Made by a program: the position numbers and the translations under genes. 64,000 nucleotides of DNA, from positions 59,939,257 through 60,003,256 of the forward strand of contig NC_060060.1 of assembly GCF_020283565.1 (NCBI RefSeq), written 5' to 3'. Source of the stretch: Trifolium pratense. Taxonomy: Eukaryota; Streptophyta; Magnoliopsida; Fabales; Fabaceae. The notes beneath the pieces were generated by a model. That model was not told where the DNA came from. It did not search any database and saw nothing but the letters and a program-made list of their open reading frames with translations. Of the stretch, positions 45,841 through 57,681 are shown one piece after another. How positions within the stretch are numbered: position 1 is the first letter of the stretch; each line of letters begins with the position of its first letter.

Positions 45841-48800
45841 GAAGAGGAATCCAAAGCGTCAAAAACCACTTCCTTTCAAAATGCCTGTGACAGATTTCAA
45901 TGATGTGCAAAATCTTGATGACGGCATTCTTTTCCCTGTTGAAGAGATCGCGCAATATCCATTGCCTGGATATGTATCACCGACTTCAATAAGTTTTAGT
46001 CCAGATGATAGTTTGATTTCTTATTTGTTTAGTCCTGATAATACATTAAACAGAAAGATTTTCACTTTTGATCTGAAGACCAATAAACAAGAATTGTTAT
46101 TCAGCCCCCCTGATGGCGGACTTGATGAGAGTAATATTTCTCCAGAAGAAAAGTTGAGGAGGGAGAGGTTGAGGGAGCGTGGTTTAGGAGTGACGCGGTA
46201 CGAATGGGTGAAGACGAACTCAAAAAGGAAAACAGTCATGGTTCCATTACCTGCTGGGGTGTGTTCCTTTATCGTACAAAATATTTTCTAGCACTGTTTT
46301 GTAGTTGTTTCTTATGAATTAATTAAATATTGATTAATATCTTACACTCAAATTTGTTATGGTTATTGTTTTTTGTCTCGTTGAACAGATTTATTTCCAT
46401 GATATTTCCCATTCAAAAGCAGAGCTCAAGCTTCCAAGTATACCAGCTTCACCCATTATTGATCCACATCTGTCTCCAGATGGATCTATGCTTGCTTATG
46501 TAAGAGACTACGAGTTGCATGTTATGAATCTCTTGTCTAATGAATCAAAGCAGTTGACCCATGGCGCGAAGGAAAATGGCGTTGTAAGTCCAGTAGTTGG
46601 TTTATTGTTAATTTATATGAAAAACAGTTAAATGAGTTTTATATAGTCACTAACAACCAAATATAGCCTTTGTAGCTAAAATATCTTTTTTGAAAACATA
46701 ATTTTAACAATAAAAAAGATAAATGATCTGTGTGATGTATCTTGAAATATCCCAGCATATACTTACACCATCAAATGTGTTTGGTTAAGAATCGTCCTGC
46801 CAAATTTAGTTAAGCTTTCTTCCATCCTTTGTTATCATCGAGCTTAGTAATGGTAGTTAAATGCAGTGTTGATTGACTTCTAGGGTCAATCTTTAGTAGT
46901 AGTCTATGGTTCTTTTTTCTTAATCCTGAAATAGAGCTCGATTGTATTAAGACATTTGGAGCTTTAAAGAATCAATTATGCATGTTCATACAATGGTAGT
47001 CTTTTTTTTTACGTTTGTTATACTTTTAGATAGTCTCGGTTTCTGAAAATTGACATTGCATTATTGTGTTGCAGACTCACGGGCTCGCTGAATATATAGC
47101 ACAGGTGATATTTCTTTCAAAATTATATCTTGTCTATGTATATTTTAATTTTAAATTATGTTGGGTGCATTGTATCTCTTGTGTGTATAAAGTAGTCCGT
47201 ACTTTCTCTACTTTTGATTAGCCAAGTTGCATAATACTTTTGTTCTACTAGGATGGTATTATCTACTATATGATTGTTGGTTTAGTGAATACTTTACCTA
47301 GGTTTTGTAGTGCCATGGAGTGTGATAGGTCTGTTATTGTTAGTTAGAAGTTGTTTCTTGTTAGTTCAGTAGCTAGTTAATAACATTTGGAATGCGCGGA
47401 ATAATAACATTTTTAATAATGTTGTGTTGGAGCCTTTGGAGGTTGTGGAGGAAGTGAAAGTCATCTCTTGGAAATGGAGTGTGGAGAGTTTGAAAATAGT
47501 CCCAAGTCTCTTTTATGAATGGAAATGGGAACCTGGTATTTGTTTTAATAGATGAAGTTCTTTTGATGTTTGTGTTCTTTTGGGGTTTGGTAGTTTGTTC
47601 GTTGACTTGGTTTATAGGTTGTTTTGTTTTTCTTGCTTTGGAGGGGTTGGTGCTTAATCTCTTGTGTTTGAGTTTAATCCCATTGTACTCTTTGTTTGTA
47701 TTTTTTTTTTTTTTTTTGTTTCCCTTTCTTGGTTCTTCTTGTGCCAAGATTAGAGGGTTATTAATAAATTTCTTTGCTATTCAAAAAAAAAAGTAGCTAG
47801 TTAATTAATTATTTAATGGGTTAGTTAGTGGGTGTGTTAAGAGATAATTAGGTTGAATATTTGAATTCTGGCCAAAACTGTTGGCGAACTTCATTTCTAA
47901 AATGTTCCCAAGTTGCATCTAGATTGCTTGAAACCCATAGTTGGTACCATGTGAGGGCTTGACCACCCATCCATTGCACAACTTCACGTATCTCTTCTTC
48001 TTTCCCATACGCCTCCTACAGAAAAAAAAAATTCTTCAACCTTTACAAGTCACCCATCAGCATTCTTTTCCTTCAAAGATTGGTATTGATAATCGTAACT
48101 CTTTGAGTTCTCTTCTCCAATCTCTCAACTCCTTCAGCAATTCATCAAAAATATTCATCATTCTTGTTGAATTCTGAACTTCTTCTGCATTCATTATGAT
48201 GGCCACCCATAGAGCCCAGAAAGAGCTCCGATACCAATTGATAGCACCAACCAGTTAAAATGGGGAAGAATCCCCTTTGATTACAAACAATGGCAGTACT
48301 TTGACCTGGTCTACCTCCCAATGCCAAAAGGCCCTATTCCTCCCAAATGACCAGATGATCCCCTCTCTAATCCTCCTCTCTATTTATAGGCAGCATATGT
48401 TAGTCTCAACACACCCACTAACTACCCATTAACTAATTAATTAACTAACTCCTTAACTAAGTACTTTTTAACTAACAGTAACCGGCCTATCAGAGTGTTG
48501 TCAAGATCGCAATCTAAATCGTAAGATCGCATGATGTAGCGATCTTGCCTTCTCAATTCGAGTTGGATCCCATGCAAAATCGGATACAGATAAAATTGGA
48601 GTCAGACTGCGCATTAGATCGTAGAGAACTAGAGATTGTTTGATATGTTGTGATCTGAAAAAGAGCAATTCTTGTGTTACGATGGTCTCAGCTCTGTTGT
48701 GTGGCTAGGGTGCAAGGGCCTCCTCCATTCTGCCCCGTCTCTCGTTTTCTATCTCCCCCCTCTCAGTGACAGCATACCCTGATTCTGAAAGGGCCTTTTT

Positions 48801-50245
48801 TTCCTTTCTGGGTTTTATTGGTTTGTTTATGATATAAATATGATGCTAGGGACACCGCACTTGGCCCCCAGGTTTTGTATTCATTTATTCAGATTAGGCT
48901 GAGTGCAAGCAAGAATATCTATCCTCTATTTAAAGGATATTGATATAATTTTTCATATTATGTATGCATGCATGCATATTAGTATACTTTTTCATATTGG
49001 TGGGACCTTACCATTCCCATTATGTTCCTACGTTTTACAATCTTGCATCTACTTGCAACCCTGCGATTGGTTTATATCTTTAACATGTAATTTTCTGATT
49101 TCAGGAGGAGATGGACAGAAAAACTGGATATTGGTGGTCACTGGACTGTAAATATATTGCCTTTACGGAAGTTGATTATTCTGAAATACCGCTTTTTAGA
49201 ATTATGCACCCAGGTAAGAGCTCAGTTGGCACAGATGCACAGGAAGACCATCCATATCCTTTCGCAGGAGCTTCAAATGTTAAAGTACGTCTTGGAGTTG
49301 TTTCCATAGCTGGAGGCTCCACCACTTGGATGGATCTTGTCTGCGGGGGTGTGAAAGAATTAGACAACGAGGATGAATATTTGGCGAGAGTTAATTGGGT
49401 GCATGGAAATGTTCTTACTGCTCAGATCATAAATAGACACCAGACTAAAATAAAGATTGTTAAGTTTGATATTAGAACAGGAGAAAAGAAAGTGATATTG
49501 GTAGAAGAAAACAAAACTTGGATCAACATACATGATTGTTTCACACCTCTTGATAAAGGAGTTACCAAGTTTTCAGGTGGATTTATCTGGGCTAGTGAGA
49601 AAACAGGATTTAGACATCTCTATCTTCATGATGCAAATGGGAATTGTTTAGGACCCATCACTGAAGGTGAATGGATGGTTGAGCAAATCGCCGGTGTGAA
49701 TGAGGCAACAGGTCTAATATATTTCACCGGCACCTTAGATAGTCCTCTTGAATCCAACTTATACTGTGCTAAACTTTTTGTCGATGGAACTCAACCACTT
49801 CAAGCCCCTACCAGACTTACACATAGCAAGGGAAAGCACATTGTGGTCCTTGATCATCATATGCAAACATTTGTTGATTTACATGACTCCCTTAGTTGTC
49901 CGCCTAGGGTATTACTTTGTTCGTTAGAGGATGGAAGCATAATCATGCCTTTGTATGAACAGCCAATACCAATTCCAAAATCCAAAAAGCTTCAACTTGA
50001 ACCTCCAGAGATTGTTGAAGTACAGGCTGACGATGGCACTATCTTATATGGAGCTCTTTATAAGCCTGATGTTTCAAGATTTGGACCTCCACCTTACAAA
50101 ACCATGATCAATGTTTATGGCGGTCCAAGTGTACAGCTTGTTTCTAACTCTTGGCAAAATACAGTTGACCTGAGAGCACAATACTTGAGAAATAAAGGCA
50201 TCTTAGTTTGGAAGGTTAGTTTTCTGAACTTTACGTGATTTGGAC

Positions 50246-50288
<43 letters not shown>

Positions 50289-51512
50289 TGCTTTTAAATT
50301 TTTATGCATGTAGTTTTTTATTGTTCAACCACATGATAAAACATATACAGGTGTGAACATTTACATGGTCCCTATATTGAATTTGTGCAAACTTTTGAAC
50401 CTTCGTGTAGTTAGGGCCCATTTGTTACAGATTATAAAAAAGAAGTGATATTTTATACGGCATAAAAACTCCTAAAAGTGTTCTTTTTTAAAAAATATTT
50501 TCACAAAAAAACTGTAATCAACGGGCCCTCAGATGTGGTTAAATTGAATACTCGAGTGTTTGCTAGAAGACAGATTGACACGAATATGATTAAGATGAGC
50601 AAAATCCATATTTATACATGGAAAATGTTCATGCCTAACAGTGACAAGTTGTTTGAATGTTTTCATCCTTGTATTTGGTGTTTCCATTGGTATACTCAAT
50701 GATCCATATTTACAAAATGTTCATGCCAGTGACAACTTGTTCGAATGTTTTCATAACATCCTTGAATTTGGTGTTTCCATTAGTATACTCAATGGTTATT
50801 GAATTGCTCCGATGTCTTAATTTCATAGGTTTTTGTCCAATCTTTAATGTCATGTAGCATGCAAAAAATCTAGACATTCTCTCTTATCAGCTTCCCAGTA
50901 CATTGTTACTTGTTAGTTAGTTCATCCTTCCATCTCAATTCTTACTTTCCTTGTTTACAGTTAGACAATAGAGGAACTTCTAGACGAGGGTTGAAGTTTG
51001 AAAGCTATTTGAAGCACAAACTTGGACAAATCGACGCTGATGATCAGTTTACTGGAGCAGAGTGGCTTGTCAAACAAGGGCTTGCAGAATTTGGTCACAT
51101 TGGGTTATACGGGTGGAGCTACGGAGGGTATCTCTCCGCTATGACACTGTCAAGGTATCCAGATTTCTTCAAGTGTGCTATAGCCGGTGCACCTGCTACA
51201 TCGTGGGATGGATACGACACATTCTATACAGAAAAGTACATGGGACTGCCATCTGAAAATAAATCAGGGTATGTAAGAGCTTCTGTGATGAACCATGTGC
51301 ATAAGTTGAAAGGACGGTTGTTGCTTGTGCATGGCATGATTGACGAGAATGTACATTTTCGGCACACTGCAAGGCTTATCAATGCACTTGTGGCAGCTGG
51401 AAAAACGTACGAGCTGATAATTTTCCCAGATGAGCGACATATGCCTCGGCGATATAGCGATCGAGTTTATATGGAAGAGAGGATGTGGGAATTCATAGAC
51501 AGGAATCTGTGA
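45833..51512 (+). CDS. Dipeptidyl peptidase IV / DPP8-9-like serine peptidase (family S9)
   Basis: Prolyl-oligopeptidase-fold enzymes of this type release dipeptides after proline. Five coding exons (45833-46258, 46389-46583, 47075-47104, 49105-50214, 50961-51512) join in phase to 770 aa. The DPP-IV N-terminal beta-propeller covers about residues 50-500, starting at PLPGYVSPTSISFSPDD and including MDRKTGYWWSLDCKYIAFTE and the EVDYSEIP segment. The hydrolase domain follows: INVYGGPSVQ, LDNRGTSRRG, nucleophile Ser in GWSYGGY, Asp in HGMIDENV, His in DERHMPR. There is no signal peptide or N-terminal membrane helix, so it is probably cytosolic like DPP8/9. The 47105-49104 intron holds a LINE and LTR fragments. 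The first ATG is preceded by a TTG codon in frame, so 45833 is the start. Confidence 0.94.
47382..47791 (+). mobile_element. 5'-truncated LINE with intact C-terminal frame and 14-bp target-site duplication
   Basis: AGTAGCTAGTTAAT repeats lie at 47368-47381 and 47792-47805. From 47384 an open frame reads NIWNARNNNIFNN...ISWKWSV...FYEWKWEPGICFNR and stops, the usual C-terminus of a plant L1-type ORF2. An A run closes the element. It inserted into an LTR-like sequence. Its 3' end matches that of 11535-11723. Confidence 0.9.
47806..48238 (-). pseudogene. Ty3/gypsy-type gag fragment
   Basis: On the minus strand the reading just after the primer site gives RREL..LRLSIPIFEGKE, then LVKVEEFFF and VVQWMGGQALTWYQLW, and EHFRNEVRQQFWPE. 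This is the gag core of plant gypsy elements. Stops interrupt it. Only about 320 bp remains. The end nearest 47.8 kb resembles an LTR start in the opposite orientation. Confidence 0.7.
48239..48477 (-). repeat. LTR of the gypsy-type fragment
   Basis: On the minus strand it starts TGTTAGTTAAAAAGTAC and ends GGTGCTATCA, followed by ATTGGTATCGGAGC. The last matches the initiator-Met-tRNA primer site ATTGGTATCAGAGC with one change. A CCTATAAATAG TATA-like motif is present in the LTR. Confidence 0.75.
50251..50285. repeat. (CT)n microsatellite next to a splice donor
   Basis: A CT tract of about 35 bases lies 36 bases after the donor of the large peptidase exon. Confidence 0.9.
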
Positions 51513-51962
51513 CATTATACATTTTTCGCGCATTTTTATTTTCTTTTGTTCGATCGAATGAGCATTGTAGTTTCTCAAGTTCTTTTACCCAACATGTAAT
51601 ATTGTTTTGTAACTTGTTAGCTTCTTTTACCGAAGACCATTGGCCATTTGGCGCATTTCATTATACAGGAAAAAAAAAAACTTCCAATTATCACATTATA
51701 ATAAGCATTAAAACTAACTAGTCTAATTTTGATTCTGAAATATGTTGCTCTTCTTTCCCTTATCGTATGGAATTGTTTTTAGCTTTGACGCTTCTGCTCT
51801 CTTTTTTTTTTTTTGAATGGCATTGACGCTTCGGCTCTCAATGCGGAGTTCTGTTAATGCTAGTACTAGTATGATAGCATCTTGATTGGTCAAAGAGTTT
51901 GTATGAATTGCAGGTAGTAGTACATGCAAGGATTTTAGCACTCACTCATAAAAACTCTTTCA

Positions 51963-52291
51963 GCATCCACAATGGAGCTACTCATTTTTGAGTACTTAAG
52001 TGGGCCCCAAATGTACACATTATTCATTTATAATTTTTTTAATAATAGTACATAATAAGTACTCAATCCCTCCAACCTAAAACCTCTTCAAAAGTTCTAA
52101 ATTGGTCCCACTAGTAACACATCTATCCAATAACTCAACATCATTTTAAATGGGTCCCACAAAAATTATTTAGGTATTATGTCTTATTGTATAACTAGTA
52201 CCTATAAGGTACAATTTTGCTTTTTCTCCAATGGGAGTACCTATTAGGTACTAGTACTTAAAAATATAAGTACCACCATTGGAGATGTTCT
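51963..52291. repeat. hAT-like MITE candidate
   Basis: The left end CATCCACAATGGAGCTAC and the right end in reverse complement ACATCTCCAATGGTGGTAC are similar inverted termini. The interior has repeated AGTACTTA / TAAGTACT motifs. No 8-bp duplication was confirmed. Confidence 0.45.
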
Positions 52292-52536
52292 AAGTGATCA
52301 TACATATTTTCTCACTTTTCTTGGATTTGAATACTAACAAGGCTTTACAAGACTTATAAAAAAGGGGATATGAGTTCTTTCAAGGAGGAATAAGATAAAC
52401 TTACACCTTTGCAAAACTATAAATAAGAGTGGTTGAAATGGAAAATTTGAGGTTGTATATACAACTTTTCAAAATTCATAGTGTGCAGTTGTACATTGGA
52501 TCTGACTTTAAATATAAAAATTACCCTAAGATAATA

Positions 52537-52785
52537 TTCCTCTGTCCCAAATTATAAGAAAAAAAAATCTAATTTTTTTTCCCCAAATTATAAGGGAAAA
52601 ACCATTCTCAAGAATTTTTTTTCCTTAATCTCAATAAACAACAACCAATAAGAATTAGTTTTACATCTTCCCATGCATCTTATTCCAAGAAAAATCCACA
52701 AAAGCATATTTCAAATTATCATGTTTTACTTTTTTTTTAATAAATGTGTTTTTTGTTTTTTTCTTATAATTTGGGACGGAGGGAT
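52537..52785. mobile_element. Stowaway-type MITE, 249 bp
   Basis: The left terminus TTCCTCTGTCCCAAATTATA and the right terminus TATAATTTGGGACGGAGGGA are inverted repeats of the Stowaway consensus. TA dinucleotides flank both ends. Confidence 0.88.
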
Positions 52786-53313
52786 TAACAAATTAACAAC
52801 ACCAAATACCTTTTCTTTATCTTTTTCTATTCCCTCAACACCTTTTAAATACTATAAGTAAGAATGAATGCCCCACTTGCATAAGTTCATTTTTATTTTA
52901 TTTTATTTTTTGCAAAAATGAGCATTCCAATGTATTTAACTATTTATAACAACTATTTGCTAAAAAACAATTTTTTTGAATAGCCAAATTTTAATTATTT
53001 ATACTTTATGCTATACTCATTTAAAACAATGCATTTGTTTATATTGACAATATTATAGTGTAGTACTTTCTTGGTCACAAATTTTTCTTCATACTACTGT
53101 TTTTAGAATAACAATGTCTCTAATGATTTTTTTTAGAATAAATACTAGTGTTTAGAAATTTAAATTGTTTTCCCTAACACATTAAATAACCAATTTGTTC
53201 TATAAAAAAGACAAAGCTCGGCTTTACACTTTTTAGACAAAGCTCGGTACTGTCAAACACTAAATGTGAGCAACTCTTTCAGTCGAAATTCGAACATTGA
53301 TTTGTCACGTTTC

Positions 53314-54023
53314 AAATTGCATTTCGTTCACCTTCTATTTTTTCCGGCAATTTCATTCTGCATTCTTTGGAGATTGGGTTCTTCCTCCAAAGAACGATTC
53401 CACTGAACTTTCATTAGAAAATCTCATTGGTTGTTCAAATATGTATTATGTGCTTGTTTCATGGCCGCTTTATTCTTTTTGTCGAGATCCACCCATCGAT
53501 GGCTAGATAAGGTCTTACCCATCTGACCTCTTCGACGTCCTCTAGCAAAAAGTGTAACATTTAGTGTAACATTGATTTTTCAGAATTCGAATTTTTAGCA
53601 AAAAGTGTAACAGTTAGGAACCAAACACGCATCCCTTCATTATTGAAAAAATGCGCACGCATCAGACTAGGCAAGCAGTTACTTATATGTTTTGAATTGT
53701 AACCGTTAATAACAATTATTAGGAGAAGTTATTCTCTTGATCAAATGATGGTTATCTCTCTATAAATAGAGAAAGTTGGAAACATTAAACATACCAAATC
53801 AGAAGGGTAAGACCTTATCTAGCCATCGATGGGTGGATCTCGACAAAAAGAATGAAGCGGCCATGAAACAAGCACATAATACATATTTGAACAACCAATG
53901 GGATTTTCTAATGAAAGTTCAGCGGAATTGTTCTTCGGAGGAAGAACCCAATCTCCAAAGGATGCGAAATGAAATTGCCGGAAAAAATGTGGAGGTAGAA
54001 GGTGAACGAAATGCAATTCGGAT
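53314..54023. repeat. Large inverted repeat: arms 53314-53527 and 53799-54023
   Basis: The left arm is the reverse complement of the right arm over about 210 bases, with about a dozen substitutions and one gap of about 10 bases (CTACCTCCACA region). Both arms include the CATCGATGG(G/C)T block and the CCGGCAATTTCATT block. The spacer is about 270 bases. Transcription would give a long hairpin. Confidence 0.9.
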
Positions 54024-54183
54024 GCTCCACCGTGCAAGTTTGGATCTCTCTGAAGCTAACAGACAACTTTCTGCCCTTAAGTTACAAAGATTCAAAATGC
54101 GAGAGTTCCAAAAATTTATTCTAGACTCGCTCGTACCGCTTACCAGAATGGTAAAGCATTACTCTAAATCTTATTCATATTGA
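53806..54183 (+). pseudogene. Coiled-coil protein gene fragment, probably one exon
   Basis: The open frame includes SSHRWVDLDKKNEAAMKQAH, EEPNLQRMRNEIAGKNVEVE and LDLSEANRQLSALKLQRFKM, a charged helical coiled coil. The only in-frame ATG is at 53863, in mid-sequence. The frame passes a possible donor (AGAATG then GTAAAG, near 54151) and stops at 54183. It looks like an internal exon captured from a longer gene. The parent family is not recognised. The left inverted arm is an antisense copy of its 5' two thirds. Confidence 0.45.
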
Positions 54184-54186
54184 TCA

Positions 54187-54211
54187 TATATATATATATA
54201 TATATATATTA
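54187..54211. repeat. (TA)n microsatellite
   Basis: A short TA tract follows the coiled-coil fragment. Confidence 0.9.
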
Positions 54212-54430
54212 ATTGTGAATTTCACTCATCATTTATTATTTTAAATTGTTGATTATTGGAACCGAACACCCATCCCTTCATTATTGGAAAAAATGCGCAC
54301 ACCATCAGACTAGGCAAGCAGTTAATGATATGTTTTGAATTGTAACCGTTAATAATGGTTATTAGGAGAAGTTATTCTCTTGATCAAATCATGGTTATAG
54401 AGAAAGTTGGAAACAGTAAACATACAAGAA

Positions 54431-56440
54431 AACTGACATAATCAAACCAAATTCTCTCCCACTTACATTCTTCTAAATCATCCTTCACTTCATTAATGCA
54501 TGAGTGAATTGTTGGAATCATATTTTTGTAAAATGTTATAAGAGATATGCTTGTTGTGTTAGTGCAAATCACATCAAGGCATTCAAAGTATCCTGCAAGG
54601 TATTCGTTGTTCATCTCATTTGCATCAAATACACATTATTGGTGGGGGCGAATAGAACCTAAAGAATAGTGTGAAAACACGCTTTAAATTTTTACGTGCA
54701 TCCGTCATCAACACTTTCTTTATTCAAGTGTTGCAATATCTTCCCCAACAAAATCTCCAACATAATACACTGATTACATAAATATTAGGGATCCAAAGTC
54801 AAGTAGTGATCCAATATGCACTTCACCTTCACTGTTGATTGATATTTCCTATGAGGGTCATATGTAGACAATCATTCTAAATGTTGCGTATATCTTTACA
54901 ACTTAATCTTTTTTGGAAACAAGCATTCTGTTTGTTGCGTATAGCTTTACAAGCTCGGAGCACCTTGGCTTTTTAATAGGAACCTTTGTCATGCTTAACA
55001 TCAACAATGCACGTACGTAGTATTATTAATCAAATTGTTAAAAAGTTGCTTACCAAATACTAACAATGATGTGTGAAAATACAAATAAATATAATGTATA
55101 AACTACTCAAAAATACATATATGAAATTTATTTTGATAAAATATTCGGGGGGGGGTCTCTGCTATCCCTAAACCCCTCTCAAGAGAAATTCCATCCCCAT
55201 CCCACTTCCACAAGGCGAAGTCCGCCATATACAAAGTCTAAAATGGGGGCAATCCGCACAAAGATATGCATTACAAATAAAAATTGGTACCCTACTTATT
55301 ATGAGTGAAATTAAATAACCTTTAAGCAAACACCCTAATAAGATTTTATATATTTAAAAAGATAGAGATAATGTTAATTAGATTCTCTTAATATTATTTT
55401 ATATTTATTACTGGTTTAAAGACCCGTGCATTCACACGGGTCAATTAATTTTTGTTCGATATTTATGTTTGTCATTATATTAAGGTGAAAATTTTATTTA
55501 GAATTAAATATTTAAAAAATTGTTATATAATATTGTTAAAATATAAGAGGAATTATTGTGTTTTTTCTTGCAAACTTATTTATTTAATTTTTTATGTTTC
55601 AGTGACAAATAATGGTCCCGTGTATATTTTTAATAAAAAAAATTAGAAATTTATTTGGAATATTTAGTGTAATTTAGTAAGTTTGATACTAATTAGCTTT
55701 ATTATATTATTAGTCAAAAAAAACTTTATTATATTATTAAGTCAAAAAAACTAAAACTTTATTATATTATTATTAGTGGTTAATAGTAAATTTGGTAGTA
55801 ATGTTATTTATGTTTTTTTTATGAAAAATATTGTTTATGTTTTTTTTTATAGAGTAATTTTTTAATTTATTTATTCTTATTTTTATGCGGTTTCTTCTTA
55901 TTTTTTCTATATTCTTTCTATAATTTTTTTTATTGACTAAACTCTTTTTCATTTTTTTTGTATTTATCTTATTTTTTGTACAAATCTTATATTCTTTCTA
56001 TATTTTTTTTTTAGTGAAATTACAATGAATTATATAAAACTTGCAACGTGGTTAAAAGTAATAAGGATAAATTAGTAACTTTGGTGGTAATCGATTTTAA
56101 TATATTAGTAATAATAGATGAATTCAATTGTTAAGTTTTTTATTTTAAAAAAAAAACTACAAATATACTAGGTAATCGGCTATCTTGTGCACTAATTATG
56201 GCTTAAGCTATCGTCACCTTGTGTGATGTCCACATTCTAGAACTTTCATAGATTCAAAACGCAAAAAAAAAAAATGTAATAAAACTATAAAAGAATGAGT
56301 AAATAAAGTTTTTGAATTGGAAAATGCACATTAAATAATAAATATTACTTGGCGAGGAGGTTAATAAATGTGGAATAAATGTCGTCATGAAGAAAAATGA
56401 AAAATGTTTTGAACTTGGGTGACAAGACAAGTAAGAAATC
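54431..56440. other. Non-coding AT-rich stretch
   Basis: No gene is supported. It holds a hairpin-headed repeat at 55421 and T-rich tracts. A G-run with C-rich neighbours (55147-55215) is unexplained. Confidence 0.5.
55421..55442. repeat. Hairpin GACCCGTG/CACGGGTC heading an AT-rich repeat
   Basis: A perfect 8-bp stem with a 6-base loop. The same layout with compensating changes occurs at 38530-38550, which suggests one repeat family. Confidence 0.5.
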
Positions 56441-56449
56441 ATCGATCAT

Positions 56450-57681
56450 TATAAATACCAAACCAACCTCAAAACCGTGATGTGATTTGATGTGATTCTA
56501 ACTCAACTTTTACTCACACACAACACTGTATCTTTTCATCGCTCGTGCGTCGTGACTCACTGAGTCAAATCTGAAATAACTTCCGATTCACACAATGCTG
56601 CTTCATTTCGACACTTTCTTCTTCCACCGTCTTCCTACCTGAGTTTCTTCGTTCTTCTTTCACTCTCTGTAAGCATTTTTTGTAACAAGATTCGTTTTAT
56701 GGATTCTCATTTATGATCGTAGTTTGTTTTATAGATTCTAATTTGAAATTTTGAAATTGATTATTTCAAATTCGTGCCATAAATTATTATTATATTCATC
56801 GATAATTCCTTTTGATTCAACATGCAATTTCTGTGTTTACCTAGACTAGATTTTTCTTCATAGATATGAAATTAACTTAATCTGATTGAATATTTCCTAA
56901 TTCATGTCAAATTAAACGTCACATTTTACATTTTAGTGGTGATTATCTTATTTAAAGACTAAATAGGCATTTTAGTACTGTGCAGCACAAACTCGCACTG
57001 GTGTCTCACACCAACATTTATGATAACATTGAATTATAATCGGTATTGATGTGCCCGTGTCTATATGTGTGTCTGTATTGTGTCTGGTGTCCGTATCTGT
57101 GTCCATGCTTCAAAGTTTTAGTATCTTACTATAAGTTGTTGAATATATTTATCCTCTTTCATTTCTTTCATTGAATTTAAAATTATCTGTCTAATTATGT
57201 ATTTTTTTTCTTTCTGTAGGGTAACCGGACTCCGGCTTCCCAGAAATTTCTTGTTACTAAATTTTGTGGTAGCATTAAATTTAAACACTGTCGCGATGTA
57301 AGAATATCTGGTATTATCAATATCAATTCAAGGAGACATTTAATTTTTTTTTAAAACAAAGGAGACATTTGATTTGATCAGCGGATCTTCATTTCGCTAG
57401 AAGTTTCATTTTCCAGAAGTCTTGGTTTGATTCTGAACCTTGATTTTTGGAAAGAAACTGCATTACATATTTTAGGTTTATGATTCTTGTTTACTGCTTA
57501 GGGTCAGGCATGAGTTACTTTTGCAATGAGAGTGAAAGTCGGTCAAAGTAAAAATATAGAGGGGGGAGATTAGTTGAGGGTACTGATTTTGTGATGGGAA
57601 TGTTTTGATTTTAGTATTGATGGTAGGGTTCATAGCTTGTTTATTTTTGAGCCAGCAAGATTTTGAACCTGTAAATTGAGA
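56450..57681 (+). promoter_or_regulatory. Promoter and 5' UTR of the PI4K gamma gene
   Basis: A TATAAATA box at 56450-56457 precedes a likely start near 56480. A donor (CTCTCT then GTAAGC at 56669) and an acceptor (TTCTGTAG ending 57219) suggest one leader intron. The second leader exon runs to the ATG at 57682. Not tested by RNA data. Confidence 0.5.

Larger units (their letters stand above)
53622..54430. repeat. Direct repeats flanking the right arm (53622-53800 and 54256-54430)
   Basis: Both copies contain CCCTTCATTATTG, AATGCGCACAC, CATCAGACTAGGCAAGCAGT, TTTTGAATTGTAACCGTTAA, TATTAGGAGAAGTTATTCTC and AGAAAGTTGGAAACA in the same order. The first has a TATAAATA motif absent from the second. 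Confidence 0.9.
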
